From Candidatus Nitrosopumilus sp. (GTDB lineage: Archaea > Thermoproteota > Nitrososphaeria > Nitrososphaerales > Nitrosopumilaceae): 64,000 nucleotides of DNA. Below are positions 16,657 through 25,176 of this stretch, one piece after another; position 1 is the first letter of the stretch, and each line of letters starts with the position of its first letter. Where the stretch lies: assembly GCA_025699075.1 (NCBI GenBank), contig JAILWG010000007.1:1-64000 (forward strand), read 5' to 3'. Under the pieces are notes generated by a model. That model was not told where the DNA came from and did not search any database. It saw only the letters and a program-made list of their open reading frames with translations. Made by a program: the position numbers and the translations under genes.

Positions 16657-17040
16657 TTATTCCTTTAGTAAAATTGCGTTAACTATTCCGTTTTGTCCTG
16701 GTTTTGAAACTACTCTACATTTACCTTCTGCCGTTTCAAGAATTGCACCTTTTGTAATGATGCCTCGTCTTTTGTAATCGTTGTTTGTTGCATTTTCTAA
16801 AACTTTGATGATTTTTGATTTCTTCACTTTAGCTTCTCCTGTTGCTAAATTAACAAAGTCAATTGATTTTAGTGCTGTTTTTTTATTGTCTCCACGAACT
16901 CTTCTTGTTATTGTGACTTGAGCTCCGTTAATTGGTTCATTTGGATATCTATCTATTTCATATTTTCTTCTAATTCTAAGAGGAACTCTTCTTCCACCTG
17001 TGATTTTACTTGTTGCTAAATTTTCTACTGACTTTCTCAC
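16657..17040 (-). CDS. rps8e: 30S ribosomal protein S8e
   Basis: The 127-residue protein has the S8e pattern: TGGRRVPLRIRRKYEIDRYP, KSKIIKVLENATNNDYKRRG and a C-terminal VVSKPGQNGIVNAILLKE. S8e is archaeal/eukaryotic only, and its presence supports the archaeal assignment. It heads the rps8e-srp19 pair. Confidence 0.95.
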   Translation of the reverse strand: MRKSVENLATSKITGGRRVPLRIRRKYEIDRYPNEPINGAQVTITRRVRGDNKKTALKSIDFVNLATGEAKVKKSKIIKVLENATNNDYKRRGIITKGAILETAEGKCRVVSKPGQNGIVNAILLKE

Positions 17041-17108
17041 GAAATGATGTCTGAATTACTCTAATTTATACAAAACGCAAAAAATTAGCCGTGAGTTAAA
17101 AAATTTCT

Positions 17109-17684
17109 TTAGTTTACTTCTGTGGGAATTGGTGGTGACGCCTCTGTTTGTCTATTTGCTGTTTTTCTAACTTTTGAGAATAATCTTTGCTTTAGATCTT
17201 CTACATCTCCTTGTATTCCAAAGTATTTTTGGAATTTTTCAGTTGTCGTGTAAATTTTTAGTCGTCCAACATTTTGATGACTAATGTAATCAAGCTGTCT
17301 TAATTCTTTAAGATGTGAATATACTCCTGAACCTCTTGTCTCTACAAGCTGTTTTGATGAAATCGGTTGCATGTATGCAATATATGATAACGTCTTTAAT
17401 GTTGCATTTGGGAGCACTGGTTTTGATGCATATCTTTTGACTGTTGCACTATATTCTGGTTTTAATTGCATAACATACGAACCATCTGGCAAAATGGTTA
17501 TCTCTAATGCTTTGAATGCTGATTTTGTTTTTTTCATTATGCTGTCTAGTAACTCTAGTGTTTTTGTTCTAGATTCTGTGCCTGATGCTCTTACTATGTC
17601 TTCAATTCTAAGCGGTCTTCCTGATGAATACAGTGCCGCTTCAATCCTTGCTGTTGCCTCATCCAAATTATCGATTTTTACCAA
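17109..17684 (-). CDS. scpB: Segregation and condensation protein B
   Basis: The 191-residue protein consists of two winged-helix domains typical of ScpB: ARIEAALYSSGRPLRIEDIV, then ATLKTLSYIAYMQPISSKQL and RGSGVYSHLKELRQLDYISH. With ScpA it forms the kleisin complex of SMC condensin acting on chromosome organisation. scpA lies immediately upstream in the same direction, separated by 14 bases. The smc gene is not in the window. Confidence 0.9.
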   Translation of the reverse strand: MVKIDNLDEATARIEAALYSSGRPLRIEDIVRASGTESRTKTLELLDSIMKKTKSAFKALEITILPDGSYVMQLKPEYSATVKRYASKPVLPNATLKTLSYIAYMQPISSKQLVETRGSGVYSHLKELRQLDYISHQNVGRLKIYTTTEKFQKYFGIQGDVEDLKQRLFSKVRKTANRQTEASPPIPTEVN

Positions 17685-17698
17685 GTCTTACTCCTCCA

Positions 17699-18376
17699 TT
17701 AATTTGTCAATTCATCTTTAATGACAATAATTTTAATGTCGTCTTCTACTTGTTCAAGATCGACCTTTTGGTCTCTTGCTAAAAACAGCGCTGCAAAGAA
17801 GCATCTGATTGAATCTACCTGATCAAGATCTGCTATGATATCTTGTAATAATCCAAAACCTAACGCGCTGATTTTTTTCATAATAAGGTCTTCATATTTT
17901 CCAATGATACTTTCTAAGGAGATAAAAAATTCTTGAAAGTCTGGTGCTACAATAGGTTCTATTTCTAATTGTTTATTGCGTCTTGATTGTGGGTTTGCAA
18001 TTGTACCAATCAGATTTTGTAACAATCCTAACAGATCATCTAGGGATACAGGATATGTTGATTCGTGTCTGTATGGGATGTCTATTAATTCGATATCTAC
18101 ATCTGTTCTTTGATGCATTGGTTTTTTCTCCATTGCTGCTTTCTGTAATGCAAAAATACTTTCTACTTTCATTCGATAGATTAACGATGATGACAAAGCC
18201 GCCATTCCTGCAACTTTAAGATCTTTCTTACCTGTTTTTTCAAGAATTTTAATTAATAAATTCAAAATCTGAATTAGATCAATTTCCCAAACATCTTTTT
18301 TAATAACTGATCCTGGACTAAATAGAATGTTTACTGGTTCCTGAGAAATGCTATTAGGAGTTTGTGCTTCGCTCAC
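17699..18376 (-). CDS. scpA: Segregation and condensation protein A (kleisin)
   Basis: The 225-residue protein shows an N-terminal SMC-binding helix region (WEIDLIQILNLLIKILEKTG KKDLKVAGMAALSSSLIYRMK), a variable middle and a C-terminal winged helix (VDSIRCFFAALFLARDQKVD LEQ). This is the ScpA kleisin pattern, shorter than bacterial ScpA. It precedes scpB, strengthening both calls. Confidence 0.86.
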   Translation of the reverse strand: MSEAQTPNSISQEPVNILFSPGSVIKKDVWEIDLIQILNLLIKILEKTGKKDLKVAGMAALSSSLIYRMKVESIFALQKAAMEKKPMHQRTDVDIELIDIPYRHESTYPVSLDDLLGLLQNLIGTIANPQSRRNKQLEIEPIVAPDFQEFFISLESIIGKYEDLIMKKISALGFGLLQDIIADLDQVDSIRCFFAALFLARDQKVDLEQVEDDIKIIVIKDELTN

Positions 18377-18470
18377 ATACTTTCTCTTTGACTATTCAAT
18401 AATATCTAAGGGCTCTATTTTTTTCTCACTTCCAGTCAACTCTTATATTGTTAGTCTGAAAAAATGAATT

Positions 18471-19523
18471 ATGAAATCTGCAAGGATCACCGGTCCAAAT
18501 GAGCCTCTTGCAGTCTCTGAAACCGAGACTCCAAAACCTCAAGGTAACCAGGTTCTAGTAAAAGTAAATTCTGTGGGTGTTTGTCATAGTGATTTACATT
18601 TGTGGGAAGGCGGTTATGATCTTGGTGATGGCCAATTTATGAAAGTCACTGATAGAGGTGTAAAATACCCTGTAACTCCTGGACATGAAATTGTTGGAAC
18701 TGTTGAGGATATTGGTGACACCGTTTCTGGGATTTCAAAAGGAGATCAAGTCCTAGTCTTTCCTTGGATTGGATGTGGTGAATGTCCTGCATGCAAAGTC
18801 CAAAATGAAAATCTATGCGATACACCAAAATCTATGGGTGTTTTTCAAGATGGTGGATATTCTGATTATGCTCTAATTCCTAATTTCAAATATTTAGCAA
18901 AACTTGACGGTGTGGATCCTGACTCTGCTACTTCACTTGCATGTTCTGGTCTTACTGCATACACTGCAATCAAAAAGGCAAATCAAAATTCTCCCGAGTT
19001 TCTAGTAATTGTGGGTGCAGGTGGTTTGGGATTGATGGGTGTGCAAATTGCAAAAGCCATAACTGATGCCAAAATTATTTGTGTTGATTTAGATGATCAA
19101 AAATTAGATACTGCAAAAGAAATGGGTGCTCATTTCACAGTGAATTCTAAAGATCCTGAAACTGCTCAAAAAATAATGTCTATCTGTAATGATAAAGGTG
19201 CAGACAGTGTTGTTGATTTTGTAAATGCTCCACCTACTGCAAAATTAGACTTTGCAATTCTTCGCAAACGCGGTAATTTGGTATTGGTTGGGTTGTTTGG
19301 TGGCTCTATCGAATTATCTCTTGTAACAATTCCTCTAAAATCTATTATTGTTCAAGGTGCATATACCGGAAATTACAATGACATGGTAGAACTACTTGAT
19401 CTTGCACGAAAGGGTACAATCAACCCCGTAATTTCTAAAAGATACTCTCTTGATGAAGCAAATACTGCTTTGGAGGATCTTAAAGCCCGTAAAATTATTG
19501 GCCGTGCAGTGATAAATCCTTAA
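18471..19523 (+). CDS. adh: Zinc-dependent alcohol dehydrogenase
   Basis: The 350-residue MDR enzyme has the catalytic zinc cysteine in VGVCHSDLHLWEGGYD, GHEIVGTVEDIGDTV, a structural zinc lobe CGECPACKVQNENLC, and the NAD(P) Rossmann motif VGAGGLGLMGVQIA. All four structural-zinc cysteines are present. Archaeal relatives oxidise short alcohols or reduce aldehydes; the substrate here is unknown. It diverges from scpA. Confidence 0.92.
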   Translation: MKSARITGPNEPLAVSETETPKPQGNQVLVKVNSVGVCHSDLHLWEGGYDLGDGQFMKVTDRGVKYPVTPGHEIVGTVEDIGDTVSGISKGDQVLVFPWIGCGECPACKVQNENLCDTPKSMGVFQDGGYSDYALIPNFKYLAKLDGVDPDSATSLACSGLTAYTAIKKANQNSPEFLVIVGAGGLGLMGVQIAKAITDAKIICVDLDDQKLDTAKEMGAHFTVNSKDPETAQKIMSICNDKGADSVVDFVNAPPTAKLDFAILRKRGNLVLVGLFGGSIELSLVTIPLKSIIVQGAYTGNYNDMVELLDLARKGTINPVISKRYSLDEANTALEDLKARKIIGRAVINP

Positions 19524-19574
19524 TTCGATACATTCCTACAAAATTTTATAACAGAAAAAAACTGAATACTGCTA

Positions 19575-20324
19575 TTGGATACTAAAACAAATTGTGAAGT
19601 TGCTCTAACTCATCTTAAAAATAAACAATTCATCACTGCCCATAATCTACTTCTCAATCAAGCTGAGTCTTTAAAAAAATCTGAATTACTAAAATCTGCT
19701 TTATTGTATATGCTTGCAGGCGAATGTAAATCTAGACAAGGAAAAAATTCTGAAAATGAAATTAAAGAGGCAAGTGATTTATTTTTAAAATATTCTATTG
19801 CAAAAAACTCAACAAATGTTAAAGGTGCATTACTATGTGCATCAAAATGCCTCTTGAGTTTGGGAGAATTTGATAAAGCTAAAGATGCATATCAAAAAGC
19901 TAAGGGAATGATCCAAACCTCTGTTGAAGTTACAAGACCTATTGTAATCATTGATGATAGTAAAGCAATTGCTATGAAATTAAAAACATATGTTGAAAAA
20001 TTAGGATATTCAGAAATACATGTTTTTGAAAATGGAAAAGATGGAGTTAAAGGATGTAAAAAAATATTCTCTGAAAATAAATCCCCCGTGGTTCTCTTAG
20101 ATATGGGATTGCCTGATCTTGAAGGTGATGTTGTTGCTACAAAGTTACTTAAAGAAAAAATTAACTTGCAAATTATTGTAATCACTGCAGATGAAAAAAC
20201 AACTTCACGTGTGAATAAGACGATCAGTTCTGGCGTTTCAGCATTTATTCAAAAACCGTTCACTCTTGATGAATTAAAAAAGGCAATCGATATCGCAGAA
20301 TCTGAATATTCTTTATTACAATAA
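19575..20324 (+). CDS. Response regulator with N-terminal helical (TPR-like) domain
   Basis: The 249-residue protein starts at a TTG. Residues about 1-115 form helical repeats resembling TPR or SNAP-like units (KNSTNVKGALLCASKCLLSL, EFDKAKDAYQKAKG). Residues about 122-245 are a CheY-type receiver: VIIDDSKAIAMKL, the phospho-acceptor aspartate in VVLLDMGLPDLEGD, and the lysine in IQKPFTLDEL. There is no DNA-binding output domain, so signalling probably goes through the helical part. The partner histidine kinase is not in the window. Confidence 0.85.
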   Translation: MDTKTNCEVALTHLKNKQFITAHNLLLNQAESLKKSELLKSALLYMLAGECKSRQGKNSENEIKEASDLFLKYSIAKNSTNVKGALLCASKCLLSLGEFDKAKDAYQKAKGMIQTSVEVTRPIVIIDDSKAIAMKLKTYVEKLGYSEIHVFENGKDGVKGCKKIFSENKSPVVLLDMGLPDLEGDVVATKLLKEKINLQIIVITADEKTTSRVNKTISSGVSAFIQKPFTLDELKKAIDIAESEYSLLQ

Positions 20325-20816
20325 AAGCAAAGACATGTTCAGAATATTAACATCTTTGATGTCTATTTCGTTTATTCTGTAATCAATTAATTCATCTGAA
20401 AATTTCTCTACAATTTTTTGTGATGTATTTGTTTTTTCTGAATTAACTTGAAGTAAAACCAACATGTTCCATTCTCCTTCCATATTGGATACAAGGAGAT
20501 AATTATCTAATTTTATAATGAAATCTTTGATTGAATCTTTTACTGCTTCAAGTGACTTTGAAGGTTTTAGTTTCATCAATACTGCCTGATATTCATTAAT
20601 TCCTGACACATCTGTTAGGACTGCTTTGTATCCTTTGATGATTCCACTTTTTTCTAAGCGTTCAATTCTCTTTCTAATTGTCCTGTCTGAAACATCATGA
20701 CCTGATTTTTTTAATTCTGATGCAATTTCTTTTGATGGTGTTCTTGCATTGTTGTTAAGAATTTCTATAATTTTTTGATCAACCTTATCTAAATTTGACC
20801 ATGCATCTTCACTCAT
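20316..20816 (-). CDS. Lrp/AsnC family transcriptional regulator
   Basis: The 166-residue protein has an N-terminal HTH (DQKIIEILNNNARTPSKEIA, TIRKRIERLEKSGIIKGYKA) and a C-terminal RAM-like ligand/oligomer domain (YLLVSNMEGEWNMLVLLQVN). It ends by overlapping the response regulator's 3' end by nine bases in convergent orientation. The regulated genes are unknown. Confidence 0.88.
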   Translation of the reverse strand: MSEDAWSNLDKVDQKIIEILNNNARTPSKEIASELKKSGHDVSDRTIRKRIERLEKSGIIKGYKAVLTDVSGINEYQAVLMKLKPSKSLEAVKDSIKDFIIKLDNYLLVSNMEGEWNMLVLLQVNSEKTNTSQKIVEKFSDELIDYRINEIDIKDVNILNMSLLLL

Positions 20817-20882
20817 GCTGTTTTAAAGTTGTAATGCCTTTTGAATTTTTGTATGGATTCATGCTAGTTCCTATTTTTGGGA

Positions 20883-21467
20883 TTAGGTTTCCCGAATCCA
20901 TCCTAATTCCATTTTCGGTTCATCATCTGCTTCCCCTATGTTGGTGGCATATCTCCAGATGGATGTTGCTTCAGTCATCATTTTCTCTTTAATTTTTAAA
21001 AGTGCCTCTATTTCTGAATTAAGGTTACTGTCTGCATTTCCATGTTCTTTACAGAATTTACATTTTTGATCAATCGTAATTGGCTCTGATTCAATAAGCG
21101 GATATGCTGTACATGCAAGAGGTCTTTCATTGTAAATTTTACAGGGAAAACCTCCATGCGGTGATTTTTCTCCACTGGATATATCTAAAAATGGACACGT
21201 GTTTCCATTTTTTTCATAACCCATTAATTGATATGCTAATATTTTTGTTGGATGTGTATCTCCTTTCTCAGAAATTCCTATTCTTGGTAAAATTTTGATT
21301 TCGAGTTTGTTTTTAATTGCTAGTTTTTCAATTCTCTCTTTTTCTTCAGGAAGAATTAGTACTCCTATTTTACCAAATTTTTTACTTGGATAATATTCTC
21401 TTTCAATGCAACATTGAGAACATTCTTCTATACATTGAAATTCCATGTCCTTTTTTGTATTGATCAA
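20883..21467 (-). CDS. YkgJ-family cysteine-cluster protein
   Basis: The 194-residue protein carries the YkgJ/CxxCxxCC-like pattern: CIEECSQCCIEREYYPSKKF at residues about 12-31, later FPCKIYNERPLACTAYPLIE and QKCKFCKEHG. The family is thought to bind an Fe-S or zinc cluster; roles are poorly defined. It diverges from aIF1A. Confidence 0.82.
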   Translation of the reverse strand: MINTKKDMEFQCIEECSQCCIEREYYPSKKFGKIGVLILPEEKERIEKLAIKNKLEIKILPRIGISEKGDTHPTKILAYQLMGYEKNGNTCPFLDISSGEKSPHGGFPCKIYNERPLACTAYPLIESEPITIDQKCKFCKEHGNADSNLNSEIEALLKIKEKMMTEATSIWRYATNIGEADDEPKMELGWIRET

Positions 21468-21544
21468 TAAAAATCTCTTGTGAATTCATGTTTTTGTTTC
21501 TCAAAAACCCTACCAGTTATATGCTAATGACGATAACGAGGATT

Positions 21545-21856
21545 ATGGGAAAGCGCCAAGTAAAAAATGAGAGCGCACTTAAAGAAATTCGATTACCTGA
21601 AGAAGGTGAGCTCTTTGGACGCGTATTGAAAATGATGGGTGGAGAAAACGTCATGATAAAATGTGCTGATGGTGTTACTAGACGTGGAAGGATTAGAGGC
21701 AAATTGAAGAGAAGAGTTTGGATTAGAGATAATGATATTGTAATAATTGCACCTTGGGATTTCAATGAATCTGAACGTGGTGACATTGTTTGGAGATTTA
21801 CACTTCCACAAGTTGAATGGCTAAAAGACAATAATCACATTCCAAAAGATTTCTAG
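21545..21856 (+). CDS. eif1a: Translation initiation factor 1A
   Basis: The 103-residue OB-fold protein matches aIF1A: EGELFGRVLKMMGGENVMIK, DGVTRRGRIRGKLKRRVWIR, NDIVIIAPWDFNESERGDIV. It binds the small-subunit A site and aids start-codon selection. The track begins at 21488, but the ATG at 21545 (MGKRQVKN) matches family N-termini and has a gagg Shine-Dalgarno-like string just before it; the longer reading adds an unlikely MFLFLKN extension. Confidence 0.92.
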   Translation: MGKRQVKNESALKEIRLPEEGELFGRVLKMMGGENVMIKCADGVTRRGRIRGKLKRRVWIRDNDIVIIAPWDFNESERGDIVWRFTLPQVEWLKDNNHIPKDF

Positions 21857-21888
21857 TTTCTAGGCTTTGGCTTAATTCTTTTTTGATG

Positions 21889-21902
21889 CTTTAGTTAATA
21901 TA
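21889..21902 (+). promoter_or_regulatory. TATA-like box of the cold-shock gene
   Basis: tttagttaatatag lies about 30 nt before the csp ATG, consistent with a short or absent leader. Confidence 0.45.
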
Positions 21903-21926
21903 GTGAGTTAATAGATTGAGAATCAA

Positions 21927-22118
21927 ATGGAACAAGGCACCGTAAAATGGTTTAACCGTACTAAGGGCTTTGGTTTTATCGAAAGAGAAGGTGGAGACGA
22001 TCTATTTGTTCACAAATCAGATGTTGACGGATTCATCAACGAAGGCGATAAAGTCGAGTTTGAAGTAGGCGAAGGTCAAAAAGGACCAGCAGCACAAAAA
22101 GTCAAAAAATCAGCATAG
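21927..22118 (+). CDS. csp: Cold-shock domain protein
   Basis: The 63-residue protein is a single cold-shock domain with both RNA-binding motifs: [15 protein letters not shown] (RNP1) and [12 protein letters not shown] (RNP2). CSPs are single-stranded nucleic-acid chaperones. They are rare in archaea but common in mesophilic thaumarchaea, likely acquired from bacteria. A roughly 370-bp stretch follows (22119-22491) in which I see no gene. Confidence 0.95.
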   Translation: MEQGTVKWFNRTKGFGFIEREGGDDLFVHKSDVDGFINEGDKVEFEVGEGQKGPAAQKVKKSA

Positions 22119-22491
22119 GCATTAAGTTTTTTATTTTAAGATTTCATCTTTGTTTTCTTAAACTAGTCTATCTTTTTATTATTTTTAAAAACACTAAATT
22201 TGCGTATTGTGTATGATCTACAAAATTCACTGTTTTTAATTTCTAACATTTTTTGAATATTTACTAAGTAATGGTTTGGCATAAACTGAATGGGAAAGAG
22301 TAACAGATGATATTCTTGAAATGATAAAAAGACTGCTTTATGCTAAAGAGAATTCTTATTCATAAGGGTCCGAGATGTAACCAAATTGAAAATATATTTC
22401 ACATTGAGATTCCTTCTGGGGATGTGATTTTGTAAGTGATTGTGAGATTCCATATGTTGTAACATACTTTTAATTATATGGTTTTAGATGA

Positions 22492-22713
22492 ATGCGTAGA
22501 TTGAAAATTATAATTAAACACGGTGGATCAATCAAAATCTATCGAGACGCCAGTGATGTATCTGTCCTCCCAAAAAGTAAACTGGTTAGAACATTTAACG
22601 AAGATGGTTCTTTAAATGAAGAGTTCAGACTTTTGGATAAAAAAATTACATTGGATGATGACCTTGATAATGATGAAACCCAAATTGTAGTAACTTTGGA
22701 TGTTGAAAAATAG
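22492..22713 (+). CDS. Hypothetical small beta-rich protein
   Basis: The 73-residue protein has a basic beta-strand-like N-terminus (RLKIIIKHGGSIKIYRDASD) and an acidic C-terminal half (DKKITLDDDLDNDETQIVVT). A TATA-like tttaattatat precedes the ATG. No family is recognised. Confidence 0.55.
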   Translation: MRRLKIIIKHGGSIKIYRDASDVSVLPKSKLVRTFNEDGSLNEEFRLLDKKITLDDDLDNDETQIVVTLDVEK

Positions 22714-22852
22714 AACTTAAACTAATAATCATATTTACAAGAACAAATTCTAAGATGAAATTTGAATAAACATTCATTTTTTCTATATTTTTAATATGAT
22801 ATCCTGGCCAAATTATGAATTCCAACCGTCTTGAGAATTTGTGGCGATTATT

Positions 22853-22957
22853 TTATTTTTTAAGGGATGCTTTATCGGTGTAGTTTTTGTAGCATTTTAG
22901 GGAGCAGAATTTTGTGTTTCTGCCAAAAAATATTTCGCCACACTCTAAACAATCCAT
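22853..22957 (-). CDS. 34-aa zinc-finger-like microprotein (not in ORF track)
   Basis: The minus-strand ATG at 22957-22955 gives MDCLECGEIFFGRNTKFCSL, then KCYKNYTDKASLKK and TAA. CxxC-x11-C-x3-C is a compact zinc-binding spacing, similar to the MYM/FCS-like sequence seen in tiny archaeal zinc proteins. It has no close partner gene. Moderate confidence because of the length. Confidence 0.45.
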   Translation of the reverse strand: MDCLECGEIFFGRNTKFCSLKCYKNYTDKASLKK

Positions 22958-23077
22958 ACTTTGTATAAGCAAACTACCCTTATCTTGCTTTATTTGTTAT
23001 ATTGTAAATAACTGATAACTTTTCAAATTGATTTTATTGTGGTTTTATATTCTCTGTTCAAATATTTTTAAAAACTG

Positions 23078-23204
23078 TGGTCCCGCGGGGCGGAATTGAA
23101 CCACCGACAACCCGGTTTCTGTATGCCTGATATGCTGTTTTTCGGTCAGCCATCTAAAGCCAACAACTACAGCCGGAAGCTCTACCAGGCTGAGCTACCA
23201 CGGG
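23078..23204 (-). tRNA. tRNA-Tyr(GUA) with a 50-nt intron and encoded CCA
   Basis: On the minus strand the acceptor cccgtgg pairs with ccgcggg, then A73 and an encoded CCA (23080-23078). The D arm gctc/gagc, T arm ggtgg-ttcaatt-ccgcc and C1-G72 (archaeal tRNA-Tyr identity) are present. The anticodon stem tccgg/ccggg closes only after removing 50 nt (23117-23166) from position 37/38, giving loop ctgtaga with GUA at 23170-23168. Confidence 0.92.
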
Positions 23205-23313
23205 ACAAAAAAACGAAGTATTCTACTATTAAAAAACTATTGTAGATGGTTTTTCATAAATGACCGTTTTGATCTTTAAAGCATAAATAGCCTGAAAAGT
23301 TGCTCAATACGAT

Positions 23314-23925
23314 ATGTCTGAACAGACCTTGAGTTATTCAGGATATGTATGTGCTCCTTATTTACATAATCACGAATCTGTTGAATTAAAGGATACTTGG
23401 ATTAATTCTAAAAATATTGAAAAATTATTTTTTGTTACTGGTACATTTTCTAGTGAAAGTAAACCATACTTTTCTGATTCAACTAACCATTACCTTTTAG
23501 CCAAATTCAAAGATAGTGAATTAATTTCAAAAGATCTTACTGCCCACAACCAGGAAAAAACATCTTTCATGTTTAACATCAAAGATGATCTCTTTCTAAG
23601 AGAAGTCCAAGGTGAGACAAATTTCGTATCCGTCTATTATCTGGAATATGGTGATGATGATAACGATTACCAGGAAATTGCAAATATTTTTCTCAAAAGA
23701 GACAAAATTGAGATAGCTGGACTAGGAAATATGAAGACATTTTGCTTAATCTCTCCAAAATTTACATTTCCCTACTCTGAAAATATTATAGTCATTGAAG
23801 TTGCAAGTGAAAAGAGTCATCAAAGTGTAAAGAAATACTGTGATCAAACTAGACGTGATGTTAATCGAAAAGGTTTGACAATGAGTAATTTGATGAGTCT
23901 TTCAATTCTTGAACATCTAAAGTAG
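23314..23925 (+). CDS. Hypothetical protein
   Basis: The 203-residue soluble protein mixes beta-like segments (LFFVTGTFSSESKPYFSDST, TNFVSVYYLEYGDDDNDYQE) with a basic C-terminal helix (KKYCDQTRRDVNRKGLTMSN). There is no signal peptide or recognised motif. It lies directly upstream of aIF5A in the same direction, but the aIF5A gene has its own TATA box, so co-regulation is uncertain. Confidence 0.65.
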   Translation: MSEQTLSYSGYVCAPYLHNHESVELKDTWINSKNIEKLFFVTGTFSSESKPYFSDSTNHYLLAKFKDSELISKDLTAHNQEKTSFMFNIKDDLFLREVQGETNFVSVYYLEYGDDDNDYQEIANIFLKRDKIEIAGLGNMKTFCLISPKFTFPYSENIIVIEVASEKSHQSVKKYCDQTRRDVNRKGLTMSNLMSLSILEHLK

Positions 23926-23928
23926 AAA

Positions 23929-23939
23929 AGTTAAATATT
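23929..23939 (+). promoter_or_regulatory. TATA-like box of the aIF5A gene
   Basis: agttaaatatt is centred about 26 nt before the ATG at 23960, indicating leaderless transcription. Confidence 0.55.
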
Positions 23940-23959
23940 CCTCTGAAAACTGTTTTTTC

Positions 23960-24370
23960 ATGAGTAAACCATCTGATCTTGGTTCCTTGAAAATTGGATC
24001 ATACATTCTATTGCCACACTCTGATCAACCTAGTGGCGAGCCATGTAGAATTGTAGAATACGATACATCAAAACCAGGTAAACACGGAGCAGCAAAAGCA
24101 AGAATTGTTGGTGAGGGTATTTTTGATGGTCAAAAAAGACCCCATGTTGGTCCTGTCAGTATGCAAATTCATGTTCCAATGATTAACAAAAAAGTTGGTC
24201 AAATTATCTCAATTAATGGTGATACCATTCAAGTCATGGATTCTGAATCATTTGAGACTGTAGACATTTCTTTGGTTGATGATGAAGTCAAAGGTAAATT
24301 AGAAAATGGTCAAAATGTGGAATACTGGGTTGTTATGGATAGAACTAAAATAATGCGCATTAAGAACTAG
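23960..24370 (+). CDS. eif5a: Translation initiation/elongation factor 5A
   Basis: The 136-residue protein has an N-terminal SH3-like domain carrying the hypusine loop (YDTSKPGKHGAAKARIVGEG; the modified lysine is in GKHG) and a C-terminal OB fold (GQIISINGDTIQVMDSESFE). eIF5A helps ribosomes through difficult peptide bonds. It precedes a C/D box sRNA and dph6 by a short gap; a deoxyhypusine synthase gene is not in the window. Confidence 0.95.
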   Translation: MSKPSDLGSLKIGSYILLPHSDQPSGEPCRIVEYDTSKPGKHGAAKARIVGEGIFDGQKRPHVGPVSMQIHVPMINKKVGQIISINGDTIQVMDSESFETVDISLVDDEVKGKLENGQNVEYWVVMDRTKIMRIKN

Positions 24371-24373
24371 TGC

Positions 24374-24439
24374 GGATGCTGATGATTATCGGAAAAGCCG
24401 TCTGATTCTGTGATGACGATTATGAGTATTGAAGCGTCC
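24374..24439 (+). ncRNA. C/D box sRNA, predicted guide for Cm34 of elongator tRNA-Met
   Basis: Between aIF5A and dph6, all elements are in order: terminal stem ggatgc (24374-24379) pairing with gcgtcc (24434-24439), box C tgatga (24380-24385), D' ctga (24402-24405), C' gtgatga (24410-24416), and D ttga (24429-24432), followed by a T tract. The D guide cgattatgagta is complementary to tactcataatcg, which contains loop CTCATAA of elongator tRNA-Met. The fifth base upstream of D (g24424) pairs with C34, satisfying the N+5 rule. The D box is UUGA rather than CUGA. The D' guide (ttatcggaaaagccgt) target is unassigned. Confidence 0.75.
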
Positions 24440-24486
24440 TTTTTGAATAAACTTAAAAAATTTATTGAATGAATATTTTTTAGATT

Positions 24487-25176
24487 ATGAAATTAGCTTC
24501 TCTTTTTTCAGGTGGAAAAGATAGTACATATGCAATTTATCTAGCAGAGAAACAAGGTCATGAAATTAAATGTCTTTTGAGTATTTTTCCACAGTCTGAT
24601 GAAAGTCACTTGTTACATCATGCAAATATACAATGGACAAAACTACAGTCTGAATCTCTGAAGATTCCCCAATTATTCATTACATCTACATCTGATAATA
24701 CAGATGATGAATCATTATTAATTGAAGATTTACTTCAACGTGCCAAAGATAAATTCAAAATAGACGGACTTGTTCATGGTGGAATAAAAAGTAAATTTCA
24801 AAAAGAAAAATTTGAAAGCATTTGTTCCAAGTTAAATTTGAAAGTGATTGCCCCGTTGTGGAATAGTGAGCCTGAACATTACATGAATGAATTAATACAT
24901 TCAAAATTTGATTTTATGATGACGACTGTGTCTGCTGATGGTTTGGATGATTCTTGGTTGGGAAAAATCATAACCAAATCCGATATTGTTTCTTTGAAAA
25001 ACCTATCTGAAAAATTTGGTTTTAATTTAAATTTTGAAGGGGGGGAAGCAGAAACATTTGTAGTTGATTGCCCTCTTTTCACATTCCCGATCAAGATTAA
25101 TCACTTCAAAAAAGAATGGGATGAATATAGAGGAAGGTTTGAAATAGTGGACGCGGAGTTAAATAATAATGCTTGA
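24487..25176 (+). CDS. dph6: Diphthine-ammonia ligase (Dph6-like ATP-pyrophosphatase)
   Basis: The 229-residue protein has the PP-loop SLFSGGKDSTYAIYLAEKQG at the N-terminus and the family C-terminal EGGEAETFVVDCPLF. Dph6 completes diphthamide on elongation factor 2 by amidating diphthine. Its end overlaps the srp54 start by eight bases, so the two are co-transcribed. Length matches archaeal Dph6 without the extra domains of eukaryotes. Confidence 0.88.
   Translation: MKLASLFSGGKDSTYAIYLAEKQGHEIKCLLSIFPQSDESHLLHHANIQWTKLQSESLKIPQLFITSTSDNTDDESLLIEDLLQRAKDKFKIDGLVHGGIKSKFQKEKFESICSKLNLKVIAPLWNSEPEHYMNELIHSKFDFMMTTVSADGLDDSWLGKIITKSDIVSLKNLSEKFGFNLNFEGGEAETFVVDCPLFTFPIKINHFKKEWDEYRGRFEIVDAELNNNA

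Noticed and set aside
22295-22365. Short open stretch ERVTDDILEMIKRLLYAKEN in the gap 22119-22491
   Set aside because: No start codon in frame and a stop soon before; it may be a remnant but I could not support a gene.
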